Origin: Phycisphaerales bacterium Planc_01
Lineage (GTDB): Bacteria; Planctomycetota; Phycisphaerae; Sedimentisphaerales; Anaerobacaceae
Direction of reading: 5' to 3'
Assembly (NCBI GenBank): GCA_001603075.1
Contig: LVBB01000016.1
Coordinates: forward strand, 271,080-335,079
DNA length: 64,000 bases
The position numbers and the translations under genes are program-made. The notes beneath the pieces were generated by a model, which did not search any database, was not told where the DNA came from, and saw only the letters and a program-made list of their open reading frames with translations. Shown here piece by piece: positions 1-9,258 of this stretch (positions are counted from its first letter, which is position 1; each line of letters begins with the position of its first letter).

Positions 1-450
1 CGTCCAAGCCGAACCGGCGCCGGTCACCGTCGCCGCTCCGGTGCTGCCTGCCTCGTTGCCCAGGACACCATCGACGCTGCTGACCTGGCCGCCGGAGTTG
101 ATCGTCAGGGTGCCGAATCCCTCAAACCCGACGACGAGCCATTCGGAATTGACCCAGGAAGAATCAGGTCCGGTAATCGTCACGCTGCCTGTAACGCCTG
201 CATAGTAGGCGATCACACCGTCAACGTCAGAGACCAAGCTTCCGCCGTCAACGGTCAATGCACCGTTTTCGTCATTTCCCACATAGAGATTGCCTTCGAG
301 AGTCCACGGGTCCGAGGCGTCGTAGGCCGGAAGCACCTGCCCGGCGGGAGTGATGGCGGCTCGGGCCTGATTCGCACCGAGCAGGCCGATGCCTGCCAGC
401 AGGAAGACACATGCAATAACCTGAATGCATCCCTTCGCTCGTTTGGTCAT
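1..450 (-). CDS. PEP-CTERM-associated repeat protein, N-terminal part (runs off the left edge)
   Basis: An open frame starts at an ATG at 450 and reads leftward to the window edge with no stop, giving 150 residues. A ribosome site (GAAAGGA) lies about 6-12 bases upstream. Residues 1-31 form a signal peptide: a basic start (MTKRAKG), a hydrophobic core and an A-R-A-like end. Residues from about 55 contain tandem units of about 43 residues, each with a G-T/S-L-T-I/V core and G-S-x-W (for example GTLTINSGGQVSSVDG, then TGAGSAWT). This matches the T5SS/PEP-CTERM-associated repeat family, which builds secreted beta-rich surface or matrix proteins. The C-terminus, where a PEP-CTERM sorting signal would sit, is outside the window, so final anchoring is unknown. 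Confidence 0.8.
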   Translation of the reverse strand, partial: MTKRAKGCIQVIACVFLLAGIGLLGANQARAAITPAGQVLPAYDASDPWTLEGNLYVGNDENGALTVDGGSLVSDVDGVIAYYAGVTGSVTITGPDSSWVNSEWLVVGFEGFGTLTINSGGQVSSVDGVLGNEAGSTGAATVTGAGSAWT

Positions 451-856
451 GACTGAATCCTTTCTCATGAACTCCGACCGCTCGTCATACAACAGACAGT
501 CCTGCAGGACACAGCGATCCTCAAAACCCGATGGCCGATCTGACGACGGTGATTCCGCCGCACGGTTGTGGACTGTCACGATTGCACCTCGAAACAACAC
601 CGATTCCCTCTGCTGGAGCCGAGGAGAGAGCATCTCCCGGCGACCGTCAAACTCTTGGACTCATCACTTCTACTTCGGCGCGTCGTCCGGTTTTTCTCCA
701 GTATATTCCATGGGAAATCGCAACGCATAACCATAGAAACAGCAAAGTGTTGCGCTTTTCATGGCGATCCGTTCGGTGTCGAAAAAGAGCCACCCGCCAG
801 CGTCCGATAAAACCCCGCGAGCCATCACAGGCGTCCCCGACATCAATCCACTGTCG
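451..856. other. Intergenic region, no gene seen
   Basis: About 400 bases lie between the start of the PEP-CTERM-repeat gene and the 3' end of the aldo/keto reductase. It must hold the promoter for the leftward repeat-protein gene, but I see no convincing -35/-10 pair. Short open frames on the plus strand lack ribosome sites and protein-like composition. No RNA gene or repeat family was recognised. Confidence 0.5.
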
Positions 857-1765
857 CTATGGCACGTCGCGCCCGGTCGAGGCGCACCAGATCTCGAACC
901 ACTCCTCGCGCGGCAGGGTCAGTTCGAGGGCCTCGACCGCCTTGTGAATGCGGGAGAGCCGCCCGGTGCCGAGGACGGGAACCAGCCGAGCCGGGTGCGC
1001 GAGCAACCAGGCCAGGGCCACCTGATCCATCGAGGCCCCACCGAGCCGACGGCCGATCCGGCCCAGAATGTCGCGAAGACGTCGGGCCCGATCGGAGTCC
1101 TCGTGGAACAGCCGGCCGCCCCCCATCGGCGACCAAGCCATCGGCCGAAGGGCCAGCCGCTGACAAAGATCGAGGCTGCCGTCGCTGTGGGCGTCGAGGT
1201 GCATCACGGAGTACTCGATCTGGTTGGTCACGAGTGGCACGTCGAGCTTCGAGGCCAGCATCTCGAATTGAAACGGCAGGAAGTTCGAGACCCCGAAGTG
1301 ACGCACCTTGCCGGCGTCCTTCAATTGCACGAAGGCTTCGTTGACCTGCGCCGGGTCCATCAGAGGATCGGGGCGGTGAATCAGAAGCAGGTCGATGTAA
1401 TCGACGCGAAGGTTCTTCAGCGAATTCTCCGCCGAGGCAACGATGTGGGCGGCGGTGGTATCGTAGCACTTGATGGCGTGGCCCGGGCGATTGCGCGAGA
1501 CCAGCTTGATGCCGCACTTGGTCACGACCTGGATCTGCGATCGGTCGGTCCCGCTGTCGACCAGCGCCCTGCCGAAGAGGGATTCGCAGGTGTAATCGCC
1601 GTAGATGTCGGCGTGATCGAACGTCGTGATGCCCCGTTCGAGGCAGCCGAGGATCAGCTCTTGAACCTCTGCCTCGCTCTTGTTCCAGTCCGCCAGCCGC
1701 CAGAGGCCGTGAACGATTCGAGAACAGCGAGGCCCATCCTTGCACAAATCGATCTGAGGAACCAT
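857..1765 (-). CDS. Aldo/keto reductase (YdhF-like)
   Basis: This 302-residue protein has the normal length for a single-domain NADPH-dependent aldo/keto reductase with a TIM-barrel fold. The expected catalytic tetrad is visible: Asp50 in TFDHADIYGDY, Tyr55, Lys83 in VTKCG and His130 in LLLIHRPDP. The C-terminal cofactor-binding part contains VPVLGTGRLSRI. FDHADIYG and IHRPDPLMDP resemble the E. coli YdhF group of cytosolic carbonyl reductases, whose substrate is poorly defined. The ATG at 1765 is preceded by GGAG at 9-base spacing. The neighbours (ParA upstream, secreted repeat protein downstream) give no pathway clue, so only the general oxidoreductase role is secure. Confidence 0.9.
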   Translation of the reverse strand: MVPQIDLCKDGPRCSRIVHGLWRLADWNKSEAEVQELILGCLERGITTFDHADIYGDYTCESLFGRALVDSGTDRSQIQVVTKCGIKLVSRNRPGHAIKCYDTTAAHIVASAENSLKNLRVDYIDLLLIHRPDPLMDPAQVNEAFVQLKDAGKVRHFGVSNFLPFQFEMLASKLDVPLVTNQIEYSVMHLDAHSDGSLDLCQRLALRPMAWSPMGGGRLFHEDSDRARRLRDILGRIGRRLGGASMDQVALAWLLAHPARLVPVLGTGRLSRIHKAVEALELTLPREEWFEIWCASTGRDVP

Positions 1766-1908
1766 GGTATGAGACTCCGAATGATGGGAAAGGACCTGTC
1801 TTTGGGAGCATCATACAGAAGGATCGGCCGACGCACAACCACGCCGCTCACGTGGTGCCGGTCCCGCCGACGGGGAGAAAGGGCACGCTCGGATCGCGTC
1901 CCGGCGCG

Positions 1909-2703
1909 CTACGTCCCGGCAAAGCTGGGAGCGCTCGTGCGCAGACGGGCCTCGATCTCATCAACCAGCGTGGCGTACTCGCGCGCCGCCTTGCTGTCAG
2001 GGGCAAAGGTGAAGATTGATTTGCCCGCGTCCGGCGCCTCGACCAGCCGAATCGTCTTATGAATGACCGTGTCGAACACCAGATCGCCGAACAGCTCACG
2101 CAACTGCAGTTGGATCCTGCGGGTGTAGGTCGGCCGGTCCTCGACAAACGTCAACAGCAGCCCGAGCGTTCGCGCCGAACAGGGGTGAAACCGCTTCTTG
2201 AGCAGCCGAATGGTCTCGAGCAGGCGTTTGAGGCCTTCGAAGGCGTAGAAGTGCACCTGCACCGGAATGATCACGTCGGAACTGGCGACGAGGGCATTGA
2301 GCATGAGCAGCCCCAACGATGGGGGACAATCGATCAGGCACATGTCGTAGTGGTCGGCGACGCCGTGCAGCCATTCGCCGAGCACCAGTTCCTTGCCGAG
2401 GGCGTTGACCAGCTCCAATTCGGCCCTGGCCAGCCCCACGTTGCTCGGGGCCAGATCGAGCCACTCGATATCGGTGCTCACAGCCACACGAGAAATCGGC
2501 AGGTGCTCACCGGCGAGCCCATCGTAGACCGTCCGTTGAAACGAATCGGGGTCGAATCCCATGCCCATCGTCGCATGGCCCTGGGGGTCCAGGTCCACCA
2601 GCAGAACCCGGCGGCCCGCCTTGGCGAACGCCACGGACAGATTGACTGCGGTGGTCGTCTTGCCACAGCCGCCCTTCTGGTTGACAACAGCGATGATCCT
2701 CAT
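1909..2703 (-). CDS. ParA family ATPase (orphan)
   Basis: This 264-residue protein begins with the deviant Walker A motif of ParA/MinD ATPases (NQKGGCGKTTTAVNLS, signature Lys10 and Lys15). It continues with LLVDLDPQGHAT (Walker A'), CLIDCPPSLG (Walker B) and VQVHFYAFEGL. These proteins dimerise on ATP and act as DNA- or surface-bound positioning systems for chromosomes, plasmids or protein complexes. No ParB, parS (TGTTTCACGTGAAACA-like) or gidA/gidB genes lie near, so it is an orphan here. Cargo could be chromosomal (a parB elsewhere) or a protein cluster. The ATG at 2703 has only a weak GGATCGGA-like ribosome site. Confidence 0.92.
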   Translation of the reverse strand: MRIIAVVNQKGGCGKTTTAVNLSVAFAKAGRRVLLVDLDPQGHATMGMGFDPDSFQRTVYDGLAGEHLPISRVAVSTDIEWLDLAPSNVGLARAELELVNALGKELVLGEWLHGVADHYDMCLIDCPPSLGLLMLNALVASSDVIIPVQVHFYAFEGLKRLLETIRLLKKRFHPCSARTLGLLLTFVEDRPTYTRRIQLQLRELFGDLVFDTVIHKTIRLVEAPDAGKSIFTFAPDSKAAREYATLVDEIEARLRTSAPSFAGT

Positions 2704-3051
2704 GGTCCGATCCCTATCTACCCTGCGTCTGGCGCCGCAGCAGAGTCTGCTCTCTCATCGGCCGGATCCGCGTCGCACTGAACCGAAACACCAGGAGGAA
2801 TCCGCGATCAGGCTTTCCGGCGAGATCACGCCCGATAACAGAGAGCCTCGGGCCGGAACACCACTGGACAGCCGGACCCCGGCATGCACAACATTACAGG
2901 CACAACAAGACAAGACAGAAGAGAAAGGGGAGAAGGCGAAGATCGCTGCAACAGCGTATGAACAGAAAGACAACTTCAATATCCCGCAAATCCTATCCGA
3001 CCCATAACTCCGAAGAAGAATCTATTCAGATTAACATGCCGGGCCGTCAAA

Positions 3052-3083
3052 AAGCCAGATCCCAAATTAACAGAATCTGGCTT
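3052..3083 (-). terminator. Intrinsic-terminator-like hairpin, minus strand
   Basis: AAGCCAGAT and ATCTGGCTT form a perfect 9-bp stem around a 14-base loop. Read on the minus strand, the stem is followed by TTTTT, as in a rho-independent terminator. No T-run follows it on the plus strand. It would end transcription coming leftward from about 3.1-3.3 kb, where the only candidate is a small open frame. Confidence 0.55.
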
Positions 3084-3103
3084 CGGAGGAGGGTGATGAA
3101 AAG

Positions 3104-3292
3104 CTAAGTACATGCCTTCGAAAAGGCCTTGTTTGCTCTCAACTGCATCCCTGTCTTTATCATCGTAGCAACACGCGCAAATTCTTTAGCGAAAAACAAG
3201 GATACCCAGAAAATACTCGCTCCCGCCCACAAATCAAGGACTAAATCGGAAAACGGGCATTTTTTTTGCCGTTGCCGATTCAAACGCCTCAT
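3104..3292 (-). CDS. Possible small membrane-like protein, 62 aa (doubtful)
   Basis: A 62-codon frame starts with ATG at 3292 and has GAGGG about 7 bases upstream. It ends just before the terminator-like hairpin at 3052-3083. The product has a basic N-terminus, a hydrophobic middle (DLWAGASIFWVSLFF) and a basic tail. No homology is recognised, and the frame overlaps the panB promoter on the other strand. Support is only the ribosome site plus a correctly placed terminator, so this may be chance in AT-rich DNA. Confidence 0.22.
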   Translation of the reverse strand: MRRLNRQRQKKCPFSDLVLDLWAGASIFWVSLFFAKEFARVATMIKTGMQLRANKAFSKACT

Positions 3293-3321
3293 TTGCGACC
3301 CTCAATCATTTCATTTTACCC

Positions 3322-3350
3322 TTGCCGACGAGCGCGGGTTCTGCTATTTT
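3322..3350 (+). promoter_or_regulatory. Sigma-70-like promoter of panB
   Basis: TTGCCG (3322-3327) and TATTTT (3345-3350) are separated by exactly 17 bases and lie 38 bases upstream of the chosen panB ATG. Matches to TTGACA/TATAAT are 5/6 and 4/6. The predicted transcript start near 3357 gives a short leader of about 30 bases. Confidence 0.5.
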
Positions 3351-3387
3351 CACGAAAACTCTGTTACTTGTCTTGGATTCCTGTCGC

Positions 3388-4242
3388 ATGAACGGCCGCA
3401 TCACGATTTCCGATCTGCTTGAAGCCAAACGCAACGGTCGCACCATCGCCGCGGTAAGCTGCTACGACTACACCACCGCTCGTCAAGTCAGCCAGGCCGG
3501 CGCCGACATGATTATCGTTGGAGACTCTGCCGCCCAACTGGTGTTCGGCTTCGATTCGACGCTGCCCGCCACGATGGAGATCATGGTCGCGTTGACGGCG
3601 GCAGTCCGTCGAGGCGCCCCGAACGTCTATCTCGTCGCGGACATGCCTTTCCTATCTTACCAGATCGGCGTCGGCGAGGCGATTCGCAACGCCGGTCGGT
3701 TCCTGGTGGAGGCCGGCGCACAGATGGTCAAGATTGAGGCCACAGGCGCTCATCTGGACACGATCCGGGCCGTCAGTGACGCCGGAATCGCCGTGATGGC
3801 CCACATCGGCATCCGGCCACAGCGGATCAGCGCCGTCGGGCGGCTTCGCGCCGAGGCCACGACGGCCGAGGTCGCCATGCAGTTGATCGACCTGGCCGGC
3901 CAGATGGGCGACGCGGGCGCCGGCGCACTTCTCATTGAGGGAGCAGCGGCCGAAGTCGCCCAGGTTATCACCAAGCGAACCGATCTGCCGGTGATCAGTT
4001 GCGGGTCGGGGCCAGCCTGTGACGGGCAGGTCCTCGTCGCCCCTGACATCCTCGGCCTGACCGAGGGCAAGCTGCCGAAGTTCTCCAAGGCGTATGGCGA
4101 TCTTGGACCGCGTTCGGTCGAGTCCTTCCGCGCCTATACCGACGAGGTGAAGGCACGCCGGTTCCCCGACGACGAGCATAGCTACCACATGAAACCGGGG
4201 GAATTGCAGCGTTTGACGGAATTGCTCGGCCGCCAGAGCTGA
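3388..4242 (+). CDS. panB: 3-methyl-2-oxobutanoate hydroxymethyltransferase (PanB)
   Basis: PanB transfers a hydroxymethyl group from 5,10-methylene-tetrahydrofolate to 2-oxoisovalerate to give ketopantoate, the first step of pantothenate/CoA synthesis in the cytosol. The 284-residue product has the whole TIM barrel: SCYDYTTA near the start, MIIVGDSAAQ with Mg-binding Asp46, STLPATME, AVRRGAPN, VADMPF with Asp85, AQMVKIE with Glu117, LLIEGAA with the likely catalytic Glu, and a GQVLVAPDILGL-KLPKFSK end. I chose ATG 3388 because it begins directly before the conserved TISDL segment; an in-frame extension to 3322 would overlap the promoter. The gene stands alone; panC/panD are not in the window. 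Confidence 0.95.
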   Translation: MNGRITISDLLEAKRNGRTIAAVSCYDYTTARQVSQAGADMIIVGDSAAQLVFGFDSTLPATMEIMVALTAAVRRGAPNVYLVADMPFLSYQIGVGEAIRNAGRFLVEAGAQMVKIEATGAHLDTIRAVSDAGIAVMAHIGIRPQRISAVGRLRAEATTAEVAMQLIDLAGQMGDAGAGALLIEGAAAEVAQVITKRTDLPVISCGSGPACDGQVLVAPDILGLTEGKLPKFSKAYGDLGPRSVESFRAYTDEVKARRFPDDEHSYHMKPGELQRLTELLGRQS

Positions 4243-4261
4243 CCGCCCCTACAGTCTCAAG

Positions 4262-4291
4262 GCGGTGGGCCTGACCCGACGAGCCCACCGC
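4262..4291. terminator. GC-rich hairpin between convergent genes
   Basis: GCGGTGGGC (4262-4270) and GCCCACCGC (4283-4291) make a perfect 9-bp stem just after panB and 41 bases before the end of the convergent beta-helix gene. There is no clear T-run on either side, so it may act as a transcript-end stabiliser rather than a true intrinsic terminator. Confidence 0.4.
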
Positions 4292-4332
4292 GTCATCCTC
4301 ACGTTGTCTCCGCAGATGTGCTTCTGGGCCGC

Positions 4333-7300
4333 TCAGTCTCCCGCGGGAGCGACGCTGGCCTGCGTCGTTCCGCCATAGGCGCCCATGTTGATTCGCGTGT
4401 TTTCGACAGTAGAGCCATCGATCGCCACAGGTTCGTCCACAATAGAGGCGGCCGGGTCCCCTGCGTCAACGCACGGGCTGGTCTGCGCATCCGACCGCCA
4501 GAGGCCGGCAACGTCATCCCAGCGGGCCCCCTGGCTCTGGAGATGGTAGTCACCAGCCGTCCACACAGAGTCCGACCGCTGCCCGGAAGAGACGAAGAGC
4601 GGGTCGGCGTCGATATTGCCCTCGCCGGGCCAGCCGCCCTGCACGTTGGAGTAGGTCACCTCCGCGCGATTGTCACCGATCTGAACGCCGTCGCTATCGT
4701 TGAAGTAGATGATCGAGTTCGTTACCATCGCCCCGAGCGTGTTCAATCCGGCCGCGAGGTTCTCCACAACCGTGCAATTGGTGAGCGAAGGCCGTCCGCC
4801 GACGACGCCCACACCGCGATTGCCCGCCACGAGACAATTCAGGAACGTCGGCATGCTGTGGCGAACCGTGCGCGATCCCGTGGGAATCCACATCTCCACC
4901 CCGGTTCCGAGGTTGCCCATGATGCGCGACCCGATGACACTGGGTCGGCTCTGGTTGATAATGAGCATGCCCATCTGATTGCCCGCGATGGTGCATCGCC
5001 TGATGGTAGGCATGGAGCCGGAGACGAGAACGCCGGCCATGCCTCCGGAGACGGTCACGCCATCCAGAACGCTCTCGGCCTGTTCGCCCTCCGCGAACGT
5101 GACGACATTGGCGTGCCCCTCGATAACGGTAGCGGCCACCACGGCCGGATCGTCCGGGTTCGCAGAGCGGACCGTCACCGCCTTGCCTGCGAAGTGGATC
5201 GACTCACGATAGACGCCTTCGGGCAGCACGATCTCGTCGCCCGCATCGGCAGTGGCGATCGCATGCTGCACATAATCGAAACGCTCGCCGGTCGTGGCGT
5301 TCCGTACGGCTCCATCGAAGATCGCATAGCCGAAGGCCAGCCTCAGGCCCTGGATCGGCCCATAGGCGCCGCCCAGCCACACAAGCGAGGCGCCCTGCAA
5401 TGAGGGCGACAGGCCATACGGCACGGCTGGCAGGTCGAGGTTCATCACGCCGTAGTTGGCCGTGATGCAGGCGAGTCGGATCTGGCCGCCGGATTCTTCT
5501 CCATCGAGGTACGCGACGAGACCTCCGTCCACCACCGGCTGCCGTTGTCCCTTTCTGGCCTTGGCGATCGCGAACACCTTGACGTCCTCCGGATCGGAGA
5601 CGTCCGCGCCGTAGATGTCGCCGGCATCGTCGCGTTCATCGGTCCAGACGACGTATCCATTGGAAACCGACGGATCGCGCTGTCGCCCGGGGGCGTCGCA
5701 GACCGTGAACACCCGGATGTCGGCCAGGTCCGACAGATCAGCGGCGTAGATATCGCCGTCCCCTTCCCAGACCACGAGATCGTCGCAGATGTCGACAACG
5801 TCATCGTAGTCGTTGGCCGGATTCTGAATCGGCAGCGGGTCTCTGCGACCGACATTGGTGGCCACGGTGAAATAGACGGGATTCTGCGGGTCACTGATGT
5901 CGGCGCCGCAGATATCGTAGGGCATGTTGTTCCATTGGCCGGCGATGTTCCTGTCGATCCCCGCGTGCCGAACCCAGACGACCTTGCGGCCTGAGATGGC
6001 CGGGTGGCTGTAAGACTCGTAATCCGTGTGCGTTCGCAGAGCGAATTGCTCTTGCGTGGCAAGGTGGCGTACGAAGATGCTCGTACACATCCGCGTCAGA
6101 GCACCGCTGACACGGTCGCCGCCGGCCCATACGACCAGGTTGCCGTCCACCTTCGGCTGCGTGCTGAATCCGCCGCCAGAGAACGTCTCGGTCAGTCCCG
6201 TGGCGAAATCCGTATACGCAATCTGCCAGGTGAGATTCCCTGGGTCCGAGACCGCCACAACCTTCGTCCCGGAGACATCGGTATACCGCGGGGTCTGGTT
6301 ACCGATCGGCTCGATTGTCAGCGCCCGCAGGTTGGTCGTCGTCCTGACCGCCACGATGCGCACCTGACTCGGCGCGCTGTTGCCGAACCCGTCGCTTACG
6401 ACCAGCTCGAAGGTGTAGATCTCGCCCGGCTCGGCATCGAAGGCCGGCGTGGCCGTTTCCGGGTTCCGCAGGACGACGCTCGGTCCGCTCAGTTGGGTCC
6501 ACTGGTAGCCCAGCCGCCCGACCGGATCGGGATCGTGGGAGCCGCCGCCGTCCAGCGTGATCTGGCCGGGGGCCTGCCAGACGCGGTCCTGGCCGGCATC
6601 GGCCGTGGGAAGGTGGTTGGGCCCGACGTAGACCAGTACCTCGTCCGGCCCGCTGGCGTATCGACCGTCGGCGACCACCAACTGGAACACGTAACTGCCC
6701 TCGGCCGGCGCGACGAACGAGGGATACGCCGAATCAGCGTTCTCGATGACAACATCCTGCCCGGAGACCTGTGTCCACTGGTACGTCTGCATATCGAAGG
6801 GGTCGTAGAAGAAGCTGTCGGTGCCGTCGAGCGTGACCGTCTGGCCCGCTTCGAGCACGTGCACGTCCCAGCCCGCCGAGGCCACCGGCTTGACATAGCC
6901 GACGTACTCATCGGCGCCGATGTCGATCCGGCTGGCGTAGACGCGCTGCTCACCGTCGATGTCGGTCTGACCGGCCGAAGGAACGAAGTCCGGATCGCCG
7001 GCATTGATGCAGGGCGAGTCCAGCGTCAGATGGAAGTTCCTGCTCGTAGGGGCCAGGAACAGTGGATTCTCGCTGACATTGCCGTTAACGCCCGTCTGGT
7101 CTCCGTCGCCGTCGTAGACAACCGAGTAGGTCTGCGGGTCCAGATACCCGTAGTTGCCGGGCACGTTTCCCCAGACGTTGTTGAACGCGACCGAGGCATA
7201 TTCGAGATCGCCCTCCCAGAACATACCTCCCCCCGATCCGGCCTCGCAGAGGATGTTGTTGAAGATCCGGGCGTACCCGTACTCCGGCGCGGCGACGAGG

Positions 7301-8070
7301 TACAGGTTGCCACCCATGCCCTCGCCGATTCCTATGCCCAGTGTCGATCCGAAATCGCAGTTGTTCCGCACGAAGGTGTTGTTGTAGACGTCCCCGGCGA
7401 ACGTTACCAGACCGCCGCCGAGGTAGGCGGAATTCTCGAAGATCATGTTGTTGTGAATCGTGGGCTCACCGAAGTAACCGATGATCCCGGCCCCGATATA
7501 GGCGCTGTTGTTGCGGATGGTGTTGTATGTGATCACGGGACTGCACTGCCAGCAGCCGATGCCTCCGCCGAAGCAGAGATCGACCTGCATCTGGGTCTCG
7601 GAGATGCGGAAGAGGCCCTCGTTGCGGACGATCACGTTCTTCGTGATGGTGGGCGAGCTGCGGTTGCAGTAGACTCCGCCCCCCATGTAAAGCCTCTCGG
7701 TATCGTTGCCGCCGAGCTCAGGGTGGAGCGTGCCGCTGCCGCCGGTGATCGTGAAGCCGGCCAGCACCGCCTGGGAGGTCTGCCCCCCTGCAAACGTGAC
7801 CACCGAGCCGTTGGCATCGCCTTTGAGAACGGTGTAGCTGACAATCCTGGGATCGTCGGGGTCCGTGCTGGTCACTGTGATATTCTTGCGTCGGAAATCG
7901 ATGGTCTGGAAGTAGACCCCCGGCGCTACAAGCACGGTATCGCCGTCGTCGGCCGCATCGATTCCCGCCTGAATGGTCGGATAGTCGCTCGGAACCCTTC
8001 GCACCTCCGCCCAGCCGGCCCCTGCACAGACAACCGCCACAAGGACCGCCAGTACGCTCGTTCTTTTCAT
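4333..8070 (-). CDS. Giant secreted right-handed beta-helix / PKD / beta-propeller protein
   Basis: This 1245-residue secreted protein starts at ATG 8070 with a strong ribosome site (AGGTGAGGAC) and a signal peptide (MKRTSVLAVLVAVVCAGAGW). Roughly in order: residues 25-390 form a Pel15/NosD-like right-handed beta-helix (PTIQAGIDAADDGDTVLV, then many short N/G-rich rungs). Residues 395-585 form two PKD-type domains, each with ADAGQD or ASAGWD and Y-Q-W-T-Q-L/V-S-G. Residues 590-920 form a TolB/WD40-like propeller (VVWTDERDDAGDIYG and similar repeats). Residues 935-1230 form a second beta-helix. No enzyme motif was recognised, and no PEP-CTERM or Por tail is present. It is likely an extracellular carbohydrate-binding or surface protein; a polysaccharide-lyase role is possible but unproven. 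Confidence 0.8.
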   Translation of the reverse strand: MKRTSVLAVLVAVVCAGAGWAEVRRVPSDYPTIQAGIDAADDGDTVLVAPGVYFQTIDFRRKNITVTSTDPDDPRIVSYTVLKGDANGSVVTFAGGQTSQAVLAGFTITGGSGTLHPELGGNDTERLYMGGGVYCNRSSPTITKNVIVRNEGLFRISETQMQVDLCFGGGIGCWQCSPVITYNTIRNNSAYIGAGIIGYFGEPTIHNNMIFENSAYLGGGLVTFAGDVYNNTFVRNNCDFGSTLGIGIGEGMGGNLYLVAAPEYGYARIFNNILCEAGSGGGMFWEGDLEYASVAFNNVWGNVPGNYGYLDPQTYSVVYDGDGDQTGVNGNVSENPLFLAPTSRNFHLTLDSPCINAGDPDFVPSAGQTDIDGEQRVYASRIDIGADEYVGYVKPVASAGWDVHVLEAGQTVTLDGTDSFFYDPFDMQTYQWTQVSGQDVVIENADSAYPSFVAPAEGSYVFQLVVADGRYASGPDEVLVYVGPNHLPTADAGQDRVWQAPGQITLDGGGSHDPDPVGRLGYQWTQLSGPSVVLRNPETATPAFDAEPGEIYTFELVVSDGFGNSAPSQVRIVAVRTTTNLRALTIEPIGNQTPRYTDVSGTKVVAVSDPGNLTWQIAYTDFATGLTETFSGGGFSTQPKVDGNLVVWAGGDRVSGALTRMCTSIFVRHLATQEQFALRTHTDYESYSHPAISGRKVVWVRHAGIDRNIAGQWNNMPYDICGADISDPQNPVYFTVATNVGRRDPLPIQNPANDYDDVVDICDDLVVWEGDGDIYAADLSDLADIRVFTVCDAPGRQRDPSVSNGYVVWTDERDDAGDIYGADVSDPEDVKVFAIAKARKGQRQPVVDGGLVAYLDGEESGGQIRLACITANYGVMNLDLPAVPYGLSPSLQGASLVWLGGAYGPIQGLRLAFGYAIFDGAVRNATTGERFDYVQHAIATADAGDEIVLPEGVYRESIHFAGKAVTVRSANPDDPAVVAATVIEGHANVVTFAEGEQAESVLDGVTVSGGMAGVLVSGSMPTIRRCTIAGNQMGMLIINQSRPSVIGSRIMGNLGTGVEMWIPTGSRTVRHSMPTFLNCLVAGNRGVGVVGGRPSLTNCTVVENLAAGLNTLGAMVTNSIIYFNDSDGVQIGDNRAEVTYSNVQGGWPGEGNIDADPLFVSSGQRSDSVWTAGDYHLQSQGARWDDVAGLWRSDAQTSPCVDAGDPAASIVDEPVAIDGSTVENTRINMGAYGGTTQASVAPAGD

Positions 8071-8455
8071 GTCCTCACCTTTCCCATGGACCCGCACGTT
8101 GTGAGCAGGAGTGTCTGGAGATCAACCTGCCTCCGGTAACAGGCTGAACATATATTTCTACCCGAATTCGGTCGGTTTTTCAAGACAATTCAGAGCCTTC
8201 GCGTCGTCGCCGAGACGAAACACGTGGCTTTTCCCATTTTCCTATATAGACGCGCCCGGCAGGTCTGCATTGCGCAGAAAATGGAATTCCGTCGATGCGG
8301 AGATCGCCCCGACGTACCGAACGGGAGCCACCGCCCATCGGATGCCGTGGACCTGTCTGCGGAGGAGTCTATCGCGGGACTGTTACCGCTGGGTTACGGA
8401 ATCGCCGCTTTCGTGTGATTTTCGAGGGCGTTACAGCCTCGCCGATGCCCGCGAA
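8071..8455. other. Upstream region of the beta-helix gene, otherwise empty
   Basis: About 385 bases lie between the start of the beta-helix gene and the end of the uracil-DNA glycosylase gene. Apart from a possible minus-strand promoter at 8155-8183, I see no gene, RNA or repeat of the families found elsewhere in the window. Confidence 0.45.
8155..8183 (-). promoter_or_regulatory. Possible promoter of the beta-helix protein gene
   Basis: On the minus strand TTGAAA (8178-8183) and TAGAAA (8155-8160) are spaced by 17 bases, about 85 bases upstream of the ATG at 8070. The -10 match is modest. The spacer contains the short palindrome CCGAATTCGG. Confidence 0.35.
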
Positions 8456-9217
8456 TCACCCCTTCCCTCGCTCCGGGACGGGTAGACCGAGTTCAACGAG
8501 GACCTTCTTCATGTCCTCCCAGACCCTGCGTCGCGTATCGGGGGTGTAGTTGCGAAGGAGGTAGGCGGGATGATACGTGGCCATGACCTTGATGGGGGGC
8601 CGACCGACACCCGGTGAGTATTCCTGGAAATGACCCCGAAGCTGGCCAATCGGTTTCTCGGTGTCCAGGAGGGTCCTGGCCGCATGGGCGCCGAGAGCGA
8701 CGATGATCTCCGGCCCAATCGCCTCGATCTGCCTCTGCAGGTATGGAAGGCAACTGAAGATCTCCTCCTCTCGCGGATCGCGGTTGCCCGGCGGTCGACA
8801 CTTGAGGATGTTGCCAATGAAAACGTCCTCGCGTTTCAGGCCGCAGGCCCCGATGATCTTGTCCAGGAGTTGTCCTGCACGCCCGACGAAAGGACGGCCC
8901 TGGGCGTCTTCATCGGCCCCTGGCGCCTCGCCGACGAACATGATGCGGGCAGTCGAACTGCCCTCGCCCGGCACCGCGTGGGTCCGGGTCGAGCCCAAGC
9001 CGCACTTGCAGCACTGGCGGACCTCCGCAGCGATGGCTTCCAGTTCGCCAACCGCATCGGAGGTGCCTGCCTTGACGGCAGGCCTTTCGTCGGGTTCCTG
9101 TCGCCGCGGCTCGACCGGCTCGCGCGACTTGGCACCGCGAATCACGTATCCGGTGAAGAACCCTTCCATATCAAGGTGCTGGCGAACGACCTTGTCCGTG
9201 TCGACTTCCTTAGCCAT
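8456..9217 (-). CDS. Uracil-DNA glycosylase, family 4 (Fe-S type)
   Basis: This 253-residue enzyme removes uracil from DNA as the first step of base excision repair. Family-4 marks are clear: GEAPGADED (97-105, water-activating loop), [23 protein letters not shown], and TYHPAYLLR (His216 in the second active-site motif). The four Fe-S cysteines are Cys69-x-x-Cys72, Cys140 and Cys156. The first 55 residues are polar and low in complexity, longer than in typical 190-220 residue family members, and may be a flexible extension. A small inverted repeat (CCTGCC-TTGAC-GGCAGG) lies inside this extension near 9067. The ATG at 9217 has a weak ribosome site. Confidence 0.93.
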   Translation of the reverse strand: MAKEVDTDKVVRQHLDMEGFFTGYVIRGAKSREPVEPRRQEPDERPAVKAGTSDAVGELEAIAAEVRQCCKCGLGSTRTHAVPGEGSSTARIMFVGEAPGADEDAQGRPFVGRAGQLLDKIIGACGLKREDVFIGNILKCRPPGNRDPREEEIFSCLPYLQRQIEAIGPEIIVALGAHAARTLLDTEKPIGQLRGHFQEYSPGVGRPPIKVMATYHPAYLLRNYTPDTRRRVWEDMKKVLVELGLPVPERGKG

Positions 9218-9258
9218 CTCGGTATTCTATTGAAGCAGCCGGACGAGCACAATCAAAA

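Larger units (their letters stand above)
2704..3387. other. AT-richer intergenic region between parA and panB
   Basis: About 680 bases separate the divergent parA and panB genes. The part from about 2900 to 3350 is visibly more AT-rich than the rest of the window. It contains an intrinsic-terminator-like hairpin (3052-3083), a doubtful small minus-strand frame (3104-3292) and a sigma-70-like promoter for panB (3322-3350), listed separately. I see nothing recognisable in 2704-3040. Confidence 0.5.

Noticed and set aside
1909..2703. A full ParABS partition locus
   Set aside because: Only ParA is present; no ParB gene and no parS-like palindrome in the flanks.
6004..8139. A 711-codon plus-strand frame opposite the beta-helix protein
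   Set aside because: Shadow frame; the minus strand has a signal peptide, PKD domains and a good ribosome site.
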